A stretch of 64,000 nt of DNA from NCBI RefSeq assembly GCF_014204945.1, contig NZ_JACHMN010000001.1:558001-622000 (forward strand), in the 5' to 3' direction. Position 1 is the first letter of the stretch; each line of letters opens with the position of its first letter. Position numbers and translations under genes: made by a program. Positions 40,734 through 49,181 of this stretch are shown here, piece after piece. Source of the DNA: Allocatelliglobosispora scoriae (GTDB lineage: Bacteria; Actinomycetota; Actinomycetes; Mycobacteriales; Micromonosporaceae). A model generated the notes under the pieces. That model saw nothing but the letters and a program-made list of their open reading frames with translations. It was not told the origin of the DNA and made no database searches.

Positions 40734-41987
40734 GTGACCACGCAGCAGTCCGGGCATGTCGTGATCGTCCACCGCTGGCGCGACCGCTACGCCCACTACC
40801 CGTCCTATGTCGACCACGCCGGCCGACCCGTCACCTATGTGACCACCGCGCTCGGCCGGGAATCGGTACCCGCGTCGGCCGCAGAGATCCTCGTCCTGGA
40901 CCCCGCCGCCGGGGACACCATCCGCGACGCCGTCGCCTCGCTGGCCCGGCGGCACGGCCCGCCCGTGGCGATCATCGCGCTCAAGGAGGGCGACCTGCCC
41001 GAGGTCGCGGCGCTGCGAGCGGAGTACGGCTGTGCCGGCCGCCATCCCGAAGACCTGCGCCGGTTCCTCGACAAGCTGGAGATGGCGCGGCGCGTCGAGG
41101 CGGCCGGGCTGCGGCTGCCCGCATACGCCGAGGCCACCGACGCCGCCGCCGTGGCCGCCTTCGCCGACCGGGTCGGCTGGCCCGTCATCGTCAAACCGCG
41201 CCGCGGCAGCGCGAGCTCCGGCGTACGCCGGATCACCTCCGCCACGGACCTGGTCGGCTTCGCACCCGAGCGGCCCAGCATCGTCCAGGAGTTCGTCGAC
41301 GAGCAGATCTACCACGTCGACGGGGTCTTCGACGGCCACCGCCTCGGCCCGTGGCGGGCGTCGCGCTACGTGAACACCTGCCTCGGCTTCACCACCGGCG
41401 ACCCGCTCGGCTCGGTCGAAGAGGACGACCCGGCGACGCTGTCGGTCATCGAGGACTTCACCGAGCGGATGGCCCGGGCGATGTCCGCCGAACCGTGGAT
41501 CTTCCACCTGGAGATGTTCGTGGGCGAGGACGCCGCCGGGGCGCCGCGGGCCACGTTCCTGGAGGTCGGCTGCCGGGTCGGCGGTGCCGAGATCCCCTTC
41601 ATCTGGCGGGACCTGCACGGCCTGGACCTGATGCGGATCGAGGTGGCGCTGCAGCTCGGCGAGCGGCCCGCCGTCGAACCGCTCGCCGGTGGCCAGCCGG
41701 TCGGCGGGTGGCTGCTGATGCCGAGCCCGGCCTCGGCGCCGTGCCTGATCGAGCGCTCCTGCTCGCTGCTGCACCTGCCCGACGGCCCCTACGCGGAGAA
41801 GGTCCTGCCGGCGGGCGAGATCGTGCCCGCCTCCACCGACGCCTTCTACGAGCACGTCGGCGGCCGGTTCCGGTTCCGCGGCTCGACGAGTGGGCAGGTG
41901 GAGGCGGCGATCAGGGCCGCGGCGGCGAGCTTCGACCTGCGCTGCCGCTCCCTGGCGGAGCCGTCGCTGATGGCGGCGGCCCGATGA
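40734..41987 (+). CDS. ATP-grasp carboxylate-amine ligase 2
   Basis: The 417-residue protein has FLDKLEMARRVEAAGLRLP, the lysine in VIVKPRRGSASSGVRRI, hinge IVQEFVDEQIYHVDGVFDG and metal-binding end FLEVGCRVGGAEIP. It is more distant from ligases 1 and 3 than they are from each other, so it probably uses different substrates. AGGAG fits GTG 40734 (7 nt); ATG 40728 lies too close to it. The stop overlaps the next start as ATGA. In the operon it would add one building block of the product. Confidence 0.87.
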   Translation: MTTQQSGHVVIVHRWRDRYAHYPSYVDHAGRPVTYVTTALGRESVPASAAEILVLDPAAGDTIRDAVASLARRHGPPVAIIALKEGDLPEVAALRAEYGCAGRHPEDLRRFLDKLEMARRVEAAGLRLPAYAEATDAAAVAAFADRVGWPVIVKPRRGSASSGVRRITSATDLVGFAPERPSIVQEFVDEQIYHVDGVFDGHRLGPWRASRYVNTCLGFTTGDPLGSVEEDDPATLSVIEDFTERMARAMSAEPWIFHLEMFVGEDAAGAPRATFLEVGCRVGGAEIPFIWRDLHGLDLMRIEVALQLGERPAVEPLAGGQPVGGWLLMPSPASAPCLIERSCSLLHLPDGPYAEKVLPAGEIVPASTDAFYEHVGGRFRFRGSTSGQVEAAIRAAAASFDLRCRSLAEPSLMAAAR

Positions 41988-43216
41988 CCGCGGTGATGGT
42001 CGGTTACGCCGGAATGCTGCTGCGGGTGCTGGCCGGGCACTACCCGGACGGTTCCGTGGTGGTGGTCGAGACCCCCGAGACGATCGAGCGCCGGGATCTG
42101 CACCGCGTTGCGGACAAGGTCGCCCTCGTCGACGCCGTCATCGGCGTACCCGGCCTCGACCCGGACGCCATCGTGGCCGCGCTCGCGGGGCACCGGGGCG
42201 GCGTACCCGTCGACCGGGTGGTGCCCGGCACCGAAGCGGCCGTGGTGGCGGCCGCGGACCTGGCGCGGCGCCTCGGCCTGCCCGGCGCGGGCGTGCCCGC
42301 CGCGCTGCTCTTCCGCGACAAGCTGCGGTTGCGCGAGGCGGCCGAGCTGGCCCGGCTGCACCAGCCCGACTGGCGCGAGGTCGACGGCCCGGCCGCGCTC
42401 GCCGCCGCACTGCCCGACCTCGGCGGCGACCGGTTCGTCCTCAAGCCCTCCAACCGGGCCGGCAGCGAGGGGGTGTCCATGTTCGACACCGCCGACGACC
42501 CGGCCGAGGTCTGGCAGCGCACCGCCGGTGCCGTGTCGGCGGGCATCGCCTACGCCGAACCGGCCCGCTTCCTGGTCGAGACGCGCCTCACCGGTCCGGA
42601 GGTGAGCGTGGAGTGCCTGGTCCACGAGGGCCAGGTCGTGTTCACCAACCTCACCGACAAGCACGTCCTGCCGGGTGACCACCCCGTGGAGATCGGACAC
42701 CAGGTCCGCGGCCCGCTCGCGGCGCGGAGCGGTTCGGCGCTGACCGAGTGCATGCGGCGGCTGACCGCCGTCAGCGGCCTGCGCAACGGCATCCTTCACG
42801 GCGAGTGGATCCTCACCCCGCAGGGTCCCGCCCTCGTCGAGTGCGCCGCCCGGATCCCCGGTGACCGGATCATGGAGCTGCTGGAGCTGGCCTACGACGG
42901 GCCGGTCGCCCAGCTCTACTTCGAGATCATGGCCGGTCAGGCCCCGCACCGCATACCGCGGTCGCTCCGGGGTGCCGCGATCCGCTACCTGACCCCGCAG
43001 CCGGGCACCGTCACCGGCGTCGACGGCATCGCCCAGGCGCGGGACCTGCCGGGCGTGCACGACGTGGTCGTGGACGCCTGGCCCGGTCAGCGGCTCGGCC
43101 CGGTCCGCGCCTCGCACGACCGCGTCGGCCATGTCCTCGCCACCGGCGCCGACGCCGACCAGGCGTGGGCGACGGCCGGGCTCGCCGCCGCGACGATCAG
43201 CATCGCCACCCGATGA
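41984..43216 (+). CDS. ATP-grasp carboxylate-amine ligase 3
   Basis: The 410-residue enzyme resembles ligase 1: LLFRDKLRLREAAELARL, FVLKPSNRAGSEGVSMF, LVETRLTGPEVSVECLVH and ILTPQGPALVECAARIPG, plus the C-terminal ASHDRVGHVLATG. The two probably arose by duplication and now add different residues. ATG 41984 shares ATGA with ligase 2; a longer in-frame opening from 41351 merely shadows ligase 2. Its stop overlaps the exporter start (ATGA at 43213), so all four genes are translationally chained. Confidence 0.88.
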   Translation: MTAVMVGYAGMLLRVLAGHYPDGSVVVVETPETIERRDLHRVADKVALVDAVIGVPGLDPDAIVAALAGHRGGVPVDRVVPGTEAAVVAAADLARRLGLPGAGVPAALLFRDKLRLREAAELARLHQPDWREVDGPAALAAALPDLGGDRFVLKPSNRAGSEGVSMFDTADDPAEVWQRTAGAVSAGIAYAEPARFLVETRLTGPEVSVECLVHEGQVVFTNLTDKHVLPGDHPVEIGHQVRGPLAARSGSALTECMRRLTAVSGLRNGILHGEWILTPQGPALVECAARIPGDRIMELLELAYDGPVAQLYFEIMAGQAPHRIPRSLRGAAIRYLTPQPGTVTGVDGIAQARDLPGVHDVVVDAWPGQRLGPVRASHDRVGHVLATGADADQAWATAGLAAATISIATR

Positions 43217-44487
43217 CCGCCACCGCCACCGCCGCGCCGCCCGCACCCGGTCGCAGCTCCTCCTGGCCCCGCTCCGGCGACGAGCGCCGCCTCGTCCTGA
43301 TCGCCCTCATCGACTCCCTCGGCAGCGGCGCCTTCATGGCCGCGTCGGTCGTGCTCTTCACCCGGCTGCTCGGGCTGAGCGCGGTCCAGATCGGCACCGC
43401 CATCGCCGTCGCCGGCGTCGCCGGGATGGCCTTCGCCGTCCCGTGGGGCATCACCGCCGACCGGTTCGGCACCCGCCGCGTCCTGCAGCTCCTGCAGCTC
43501 TGGCGCGCGATCGGATTCCTCGGCTATGTGCTGGTCGACGACTTCACCGGCTACCTGGTCGTGACGCTGCTGCTCGGCCTCGCGGAGAAGGCGAGCCCGC
43601 CGCTGACCACCGCCGTCGCGGCGGCGACGGTGGAGCCGGACCGGCGGGTGCAGCTCCTGGCCTACCTGCGCAGCGTGCGCAATGTCGGCTTCACCGCGGG
43701 CTCCCTCCTGGCGACCCTCGCCGTGCTCGCGGGCGACCGCACCGCGCTGCTCCTCGTGGTCTGCGGCAACGCCGCCACCTTCGTCTTCGCCGCCGCCATG
43801 CTCGGCACGCTGCGCGCGCGGCAGGCACCGCCGGCCGCGTCCCGCACCGAGGCCGGCGCCCCGCTGCGGCGGCGCCCCTGGTTCTGCCTCTCCGCGCTGC
43901 TGTCGGGGGCGATCAGCATCCACCGCCCGCTGCTCGCGATCGGCCTGCCGCTGTGGCTGATCGGCCACACCAGCGCGCCGCCCGCGATGGTCACGGTGCT
44001 GATCGCCGTCAACACGGTGCTGGTGATGCTCCTGCAGGTCCGGTTCAGCCGCCGTAGCGACGCACCCGTCGAGGCGGCGCGGCAGCTACGCCTCGCCGCG
44101 GTGATGCTCGCCGGTTTCGCCCTGCTGATCTCCGTCTCGGCCGGTGCCGGCGGCTGGGTCGTCATCGTCCTGCCCGTCCTCGCCGTGCTGGCGCTGACCT
44201 GCGGGGAGCTGTGGCATTCGGCCGGATCCTGGGGTCTGTCGCTGGCGCTGAGCCCGGAGCGGTTCCGGGGCCGGTTCCTGACCGCTTTCAACCTCGGCGT
44301 CAACGCCGTCGACGTCACCGGTGCCGTTCTGATCACGGCAGTGGTCCTGCCTGCGGGAATGCTCGGCTGGATCGGGCTCGCAGCGGTCCTGGCGGCCCTC
44401 GGCGCCGCTGCGGTCCCGGTGTCCGCCCGAGCGGAGCGGGAGGCGCAGCAGGCCGCGCCGCTTCACCACTCCCAGCCCACCCCGTAG
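43213..44487 (+). CDS. MFS exporter of the biosynthetic cluster
   Basis: The 424-residue protein has twelve helices and an MFS signature PWGITADRFGTRRVLQLLQL between helices 2 and 3. Overall it looks like a drug/H+ antiporter. Translational coupling to ligase 3 says it exports the cluster product, giving self-protection and secretion. It converges with the XRE regulator gene, overlapping it by 25 bp. The start at 43213 is fixed by the ATGA overlap. Confidence 0.87.
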   Translation: MTATATAAPPAPGRSSSWPRSGDERRLVLIALIDSLGSGAFMAASVVLFTRLLGLSAVQIGTAIAVAGVAGMAFAVPWGITADRFGTRRVLQLLQLWRAIGFLGYVLVDDFTGYLVVTLLLGLAEKASPPLTTAVAAATVEPDRRVQLLAYLRSVRNVGFTAGSLLATLAVLAGDRTALLLVVCGNAATFVFAAAMLGTLRARQAPPAASRTEAGAPLRRRPWFCLSALLSGAISIHRPLLAIGLPLWLIGHTSAPPAMVTVLIAVNTVLVMLLQVRFSRRSDAPVEAARQLRLAAVMLAGFALLISVSAGAGGWVVIVLPVLAVLALTCGELWHSAGSWGLSLALSPERFRGRFLTAFNLGVNAVDVTGAVLITAVVLPAGMLGWIGLAAVLAALGAAAVPVSARAEREAQQAAPLHHSQPTP

Positions 44488-45368
44488 GCCCCGGGAGCCG
44501 GGTCCATCGTGATGAACTGCAGCGTGTGCGGGGGCTGCGCGACGGATCCGCCGCTCACCTCCCGCTTGGGCCGCGCGTGGTGCGGCTGGACATATCCGTA
44601 GCACCGCGCCGGCAGCCGGGCCGGGTCGAAGGCGACCTGGATCGTCAGGTCCCGCGGCGGCCGGAACGCGTCCAGCCGCACGTAGCCCTCGGCCTGCCCG
44701 GCCGGGTAGCGCAGCGCGATCTCGATCGAAGCGAGCTCCCCGGCCCGCAGCGGGCGGTCCAGGCGGAACTCGAAGACGCAGGTGGAGCTCGCCACGTCCA
44801 CCCGGAACCGGGCCGGTGCGCAGCCGTCGGTGTGCACGACCTGCGGCGGCTCGGTGAGCGTGCTCAGGCAGATCGGGAAGATGATCCGGGAGGCGCCGTC
44901 ACGGTCGGCCCGGACCAGCCGCCGCGTCCGCAGCGAGCGGATCTGTCCATGGTGGTCGACCTGGTAGCTGGAGAAGGTCGAGACCCGGTGCGGGTTGTAG
45001 GTGTCCTCCGGCGTCGCGTCGAGCTTCGCCAGCGTCCGGACCAGCGATTCCGGGCTGTCCCAGAAATGCTCGAAGGGCACGTCCCCGGTCCGGGGCCGCC
45101 AGCTGCCGCGCGGCCGTCGCGGCCCCAGCTTGTCCACAAGAGACCCGGCCGGTACGCCGACGATGCGCTCCACGTTCGCCAGCGCCGCCAGGGACCGGGA
45201 CCGCTCCGGCTGGCTGTCACCGTTCTGCCAGCAGCTCAACGTGCTCGGGCTCACCGGGGTGGACCGCTCGCGCAGCTCATCGGCGATGCTGTGCAGGCTG
45301 CGGCCGCTGCGCTGGATGGCGACGCGCAGTGCCGCACCGAAGGCAGCGCTCACGCGCTGAGTATGCAT
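44463..45368 (-). CDS. XRE-family transcriptional regulator of the cluster
   Basis: The 301-residue protein has an N-terminal helix-turn-helix (about residues 8-65; FGAALRVAIQRSGRSLHSIA, TPVSPSTLSCWQNGDSQPER). A 220-residue C-terminal part follows that looks beta-rich and belongs to no family I recognise. In actinomycetes such N-terminal XRE proteins with long unknown C-terminal domains often control specialised metabolism. CATCCAA overlaps its own start and matches the inverted repeat upstream of the biosynthetic genes, suggesting coordinated control. Confidence 0.8.
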   Translation of the reverse strand: MHTQRVSAAFGAALRVAIQRSGRSLHSIADELRERSTPVSPSTLSCWQNGDSQPERSRSLAALANVERIVGVPAGSLVDKLGPRRPRGSWRPRTGDVPFEHFWDSPESLVRTLAKLDATPEDTYNPHRVSTFSSYQVDHHGQIRSLRTRRLVRADRDGASRIIFPICLSTLTEPPQVVHTDGCAPARFRVDVASSTCVFEFRLDRPLRAGELASIEIALRYPAGQAEGYVRLDAFRPPRDLTIQVAFDPARLPARCYGYVQPHHARPKREVSGGSVAQPPHTLQFITMDPAPGAYGVGWEW

Positions 45369-45504
45369 CCAACGTTATTCGATTGGCTACGGTCCTTGAT
45401 ATTGACCGATCTGATGGCGTGGGCCAAGGTCTAGAGCACATCGAACCCCCTGCTCCACCTCACCTTCACGGCGGCCGACCGGTTGCCGGGAAAGGCATGT
45501 CCCC

Positions 45505-47604
45505 ATGTCATCCAGACCCCTCCGGCTCGCTGTTCTCGCCGCCGCCGCTGTGACGGCCCTGGGCGTCCTCGTGCCCGCCGCCCCCGCCCTCTCCGCTCCC
45601 CCGGCACCGTCCGCGCCGCCTGCCGCCTGCGCCCCGACCGAGCTCACCCATCGCGACTCCGAGGCCGCACCGAGCTGCGTGCACCCCGAGGTCACGCTGG
45701 ACCGGCTGCCCGCCGTCGGCGAGGCGGCGACCGTCCGCGTGCGGCTGCGCACGCAGATCGCCATCGACCGGGCCCAGCTGTCGATCCGGCTGCCCGGGAA
45801 CCTGCGCGTCGTCTCCGGGCTCGCCGCCGCGCGTACCAGCGGATTGCTGCAGGTCTCCGACCAGGTGCTGGCGCTGCCCCTGGCCGGTCGGACGATCACC
45901 TTCGTCGTGACCGCGGTGGCCGCGGGGCCCGCGCAGATCGAGGCGAGCGTCACCGACCTCGACGCCGTGACCACCGGCCGGTCCGGCAACGGTTCGGCGC
46001 TGCTCACGATCGGCGCCACCGCGGGGGCCTCCCGCCTCGGCATCGACCAGGACTCGGCGTCGGTCACGCGGTCGGCCCGCGTCGACATCGCGCCGCACGC
46101 CGTCGCCACGGCGGTGCCGGGCCAGATCTGCGCCGTGGGCGCGTTCCAGGTGACCAACAAGGCCGGGGCCTGGATCCCGGCCCGCCGGGTGCCGATCACG
46201 GTCCAGGGCAAGCAGACGTCGTCGGGGTCGACGCTGACCTTCGCGACCGGTCTGACCGGCGCGACCGACGGCACCTTCAACCTGTGCTTCGCCTCGTCGG
46301 TCACGCTCTACTCGCTGTTCGTCAAGTTCACCTCGGACTCGACGCTGTGGCGGGTCACCAACAACGCCGGGTCGACCGCCTACACCGTCACCTCGGCGAC
46401 GCTGTCCAATGTGGCCTCGGGGACCGACGCGAACTTCGGCACCCTTGCGCCCACCAGCACCAACATGCGCGGCTGGCACGCCTTCGACACCCTGAACAAG
46501 CTGTGGGACCTGCGCGGATCGAGCACGAACTGCTGGACCGCGCGGGAGAGCAGCAGCTGCAGCAAGATCACGATCCACTGGCAGCCGGGCAGCACCGACG
46601 GCACCTACTACACCACCGGCTCCACCCGCTACGTCGCGCTGATGGACGCCGACCCGGACTCCGAGCACCTGGTGCTGCACGAGACCGGCCACGCCTTCCA
46701 GCACATGCTCTACGGCTTCTGGTGGCCGGCGTCGGACTGCCCGAGCCCGCACTACCTGCACAAGAAGTCCGGCAACATGTGCGCCTGGACCGAGGGCTTC
46801 GCCAACGCGATCACCGGATACGTCATGGGCGACGGCCGGTTCTACTGGGCCGACGGCCAGTGGATGGATCTCATGATCACGGCGTGGAACAACCCGGGCC
46901 AGGCCGCCAGCCGCACCAACCCGGAGGACGGCGAGCAGGTGGAGGCCCGGGTCGCGGGCTCCCTGATCGACCTGTGGCGCCAGATCGACGGCGGCCCCAG
47001 CGGGACGTTCAACAACATGCGGCAGTACACGTCGAGCTCGTTCCGCGAGTGGTTCACCATCGACCGGCCGCTGACCGGCCTCAATGTCACCGCGACCGCG
47101 CGTGACCTGGTCTACACCCACACGATCGACTACCGCACCGGTACGCCGGGCACCATCCTCGCCAACGGCGGCTTCGAGAGCGGCACCGCCAACTGGACCA
47201 TCACCGGCGGCGTCGTCGGCAACTGGACCACCTACCCGGCGCAGGCAGGCAGCTGGTACGCCTGGATGGGCGGCAACGGCACCACCAACACCGACACGCT
47301 GTCCCAGTCGATCACGATCCCGTCCACGGTGACCTCGGCGACGCTCGGGTACTACCTGCGCATCGTCACGGCCGAGACCGGCTCGACCGTCTACGACACC
47401 GTGAAGGTGCAGGTCATCGACGGCTCGACCACAACGACCCTGGCGACCTGGTCCAACGTCAACGCCGGCAGCACCTATGTCAGCCGCACGGTGAGCCTCA
47501 CCGCCTACCGCGGCAAGACGGTCACGCTGAAGTTCCTCAGCGTCGAGGACGCCTCGCTGAAGACCGACTTCCTGATCGACTCCCTCGCCGTGACCACGGC
47601 CTAG
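45505..47604 (+). CDS. Large secreted protein with HExxH metallopeptidase site
   Basis: The 699-residue protein has a Sec signal peptide (cleaved near ALSA-APP), a beta-sandwich-like N-terminal region, and from about 385 a metallopeptidase-like domain with VLHETGHAFQH and, about 43 residues later, WTEGFANAITG. The spacing fits a zinc gluzincin (HExxH plus Glu). A C-terminal jelly-roll of about 150 residues starts at NGGFESGTANWTITGG, resembling carbohydrate-binding modules. It is exported, and its protein or glycopeptide substrate is unknown. GGGAAAGG lies 14 nt before ATG 45505, further than usual. Confidence 0.75.
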   Translation: MSSRPLRLAVLAAAAVTALGVLVPAAPALSAPPAPSAPPAACAPTELTHRDSEAAPSCVHPEVTLDRLPAVGEAATVRVRLRTQIAIDRAQLSIRLPGNLRVVSGLAAARTSGLLQVSDQVLALPLAGRTITFVVTAVAAGPAQIEASVTDLDAVTTGRSGNGSALLTIGATAGASRLGIDQDSASVTRSARVDIAPHAVATAVPGQICAVGAFQVTNKAGAWIPARRVPITVQGKQTSSGSTLTFATGLTGATDGTFNLCFASSVTLYSLFVKFTSDSTLWRVTNNAGSTAYTVTSATLSNVASGTDANFGTLAPTSTNMRGWHAFDTLNKLWDLRGSSTNCWTARESSSCSKITIHWQPGSTDGTYYTTGSTRYVALMDADPDSEHLVLHETGHAFQHMLYGFWWPASDCPSPHYLHKKSGNMCAWTEGFANAITGYVMGDGRFYWADGQWMDLMITAWNNPGQAASRTNPEDGEQVEARVAGSLIDLWRQIDGGPSGTFNNMRQYTSSSFREWFTIDRPLTGLNVTATARDLVYTHTIDYRTGTPGTILANGGFESGTANWTITGGVVGNWTTYPAQAGSWYAWMGGNGTTNTDTLSQSITIPSTVTSATLGYYLRIVTAETGSTVYDTVKVQVIDGSTTTTLATWSNVNAGSTYVSRTVSLTAYRGKTVTLKFLSVEDASLKTDFLIDSLAVTTA

Positions 47605-47612
47605 CGATCACG

Positions 47613-47644
47613 CGGCCGTCCCGGCACACCAGCCGGGACGGCCG
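47613..47644. terminator. Bidirectional hairpin terminator
   Basis: Perfect 13-bp arms CGGCCGTCCCGGC (47613-47625) and their complement (47632-47644) lie between two convergent genes, 4 bp from the stop of the DUF4240 gene. Confidence 0.7.
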
Positions 47645-47647
47645 CCG

Positions 47648-48241
47648 TCACGGCATGCCGTGGGGGAACCGGGCGGCCAGCCGCGGGAAGCGTTGCCGCG
47701 ACACGCTGTCGGGCACCCACCACGTCTCATCCGCCGGGGCGCCCCGGTGCGGCGGGCCGCCGAGCCTTCCCGCCAGCACGCTCGCGAGCACCCCGCCGCC
47801 GGCCTGCGCATACGCGTCCTCGGCCACCCCGTCGAGCTTCATGAACAGGTCCCAGTCACCGCGCTCCACCGCCTCCAGATCCGGTAGGTCGGCCAACGCG
47901 TCCGGGTCGGCCACGACCGTGCCGAACGACGCGCTGCCGAGCGCGACCAGGCTCGCCCGGAAGTCGAGGAACCGGTCCTCGTAGCCGAAGGCCGCGTGGA
48001 TGTCGTCGGGGGTGCCGCCGGTGAGCAGGCACGCCGCCGCCCAGACCTCGGGACGCCAGGCCCGCTCCAGCGCCGCCTCGAAGTGGACGGCGAAGTCGAG
48101 CACCTCGGCGGGCGGCAACCCGGCCAGTCCGTCGAGCCACGCCTGCGCGACCGCGGCACCCGGGTGGTCCTCGTCGTAGTAGCCGCACTCCAATGACGCG
48201 TACGCGTCGTCGATGACATCCCAGAACCCGGACTCCTGCAT
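47648..48241 (-). CDS. DUF4240 family protein
   Basis: The 197-residue cytosolic protein matches DUF4240: it opens with MQESGFWDVIDDAYAS and has EVLDFAVHFEAALERAW and WAAACLLTGGTPDDIHAAFGY. Families of this type appear in polymorphic-toxin or SMI1-like neighbourhoods but function is unknown, and no toxin gene lies near. ATG 48241 follows TACGGT (minus strand, 48253-48248) at 6 nt. Confidence 0.82.
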   Translation of the reverse strand: MQESGFWDVIDDAYASLECGYYDEDHPGAAVAQAWLDGLAGLPPAEVLDFAVHFEAALERAWRPEVWAAACLLTGGTPDDIHAAFGYEDRFLDFRASLVALGSASFGTVVADPDALADLPDLEAVERGDWDLFMKLDGVAEDAYAQAGGGVLASVLAGRLGGPPHRGAPADETWWVPDSVSRQRFPRLAARFPHGMP

Positions 48242-48286
48242 CCCGGCACCGTATCGTCGCCGGGGCGCTGATGAGAAGATCAGCCG

Positions 48287-48643
48287 ATGGAGATCCTCGG
48301 GCTGGTATTCGCCGGCAGCGCCACCGCCGAACGCGCGGCGATGGCCGCGTTCGTCGAGTCGACCCTGGGCCTGCGGCGCGCCCCGGACCACGACCCCGCC
48401 GACTCCGACATCTTCGAACTGCCCGACGGTTCGCGGTTCGGCGTCGCCGATGAGCGCGAGCCGGGCGGCGGGACCTCCCGCACGATCGGCTTCCTCGTGG
48501 CGGACCTCGACGCGGCGGTCGCGGAGCTGCAGGCCGCCGGTGTGGAGACCGAAGAACCGGCGGAGACCGACCGCCAGCGGTATGCACACTTCCACGCCCC
48601 GGACGGCAGGCTCTACGAGCTGGTCCAGGAGCTGCCGTGCTGA
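48287..48643 (+). CDS. VOC superfamily (glyoxalase-like) protein
   Basis: A 118-residue VOC protein with two beta-alpha-beta-beta-beta units: ILGLVFAGSATAERAAMAAF, then IGFLVADLDAAVAELQAAGV and HFHAPDGRLYELVQE with the typical C-terminal Glu. Members are glyoxalases, dioxygenases or antibiotic-binding proteins, and metal ligands are too few here to name an activity. A GAAGAT element 6 nt before ATG 48287 may be its -10. Confidence 0.8.
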   Translation: MEILGLVFAGSATAERAAMAAFVESTLGLRRAPDHDPADSDIFELPDGSRFGVADEREPGGGTSRTIGFLVADLDAAVAELQAAGVETEEPAETDRQRYAHFHAPDGRLYELVQELPC

Positions 48644-48647
48644 CCCG

Positions 48648-49172
48648 TCACACGGTCCGGAGCCAGCGTTCGGCCTCGCCGGGCGAACGGAACAGCAGCA
48701 CCGCCGGACCGTGGGGTGCGGCCTGCCAGCTGCGCATCCGGGCCCGCTTGCGGGCGAAGGAGCGGAAGTGCCACACCACGATCGAGTCGCGGGACAGCAG
48801 GCTCTTCAGCGATTCCCGGTTGCCGTTGCAGACGACGGTCCCGGCGACCGACCGCCGGACGGTGCGCCGCAGCAACCGTCCCAGCGACAGCCAGCGCGGG
48901 TAGTCGAGTCCGACGACGAGGTCCGCCGTGCCGAGCGGGACGTCGAGCCAGGAGCCGTAAGCGGAGTCGAGCACCCACGCGTCCCCGGCGCAGATCGCCG
49001 CGATCCGCTCCCGCTGCACCGGTGGCGGCACCTCGACCCAGCCGGGTTCCCAGGTCAGGTCGTCGACGGAGTGCCAGGGCAGGCTGAAGCGCTCGCCGAT
49101 CCGGGCGGCGAGGGTGGTCTTTCCCGACCCGGTCACGCCGTAGACCAGGATCCGGGCGGGTCTGCTCGTCAC
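48648..49172 (-). CDS. P-loop NTPase / adenylate-kinase-like (FlaR-type) protein
   Basis: The 174 residues have Walker A YGVTGSGKTTLAARI at the N-terminus, WVLDSAYGSWLDVPL as nucleoside-binding-like segment, and a lid-like arginine-rich region (RLLRRTVRRS). This pattern fits topology-modulation/FlaR-like small kinases. The phosphate acceptor is unknown. GTG 49172 follows TAGGGT (minus strand, 49184-49179) at 6 nt. Confidence 0.82.
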   Translation of the reverse strand: MTSRPARILVYGVTGSGKTTLAARIGERFSLPWHSVDDLTWEPGWVEVPPPVQRERIAAICAGDAWVLDSAYGSWLDVPLGTADLVVGLDYPRWLSLGRLLRRTVRRSVAGTVVCNGNRESLKSLLSRDSIVVWHFRSFARKRARMRSWQAAPHGPAVLLFRSPGEAERWLRTV

Positions 49173-49181
49173 TGAACGACC

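Noticed and set aside
41351-43216. 621-residue version of ATP-grasp ligase 3
   Set aside because: The first 211 codons overlap ligase 2 and have shadow-type composition; the ATGA overlap at 41984 is the natural start.
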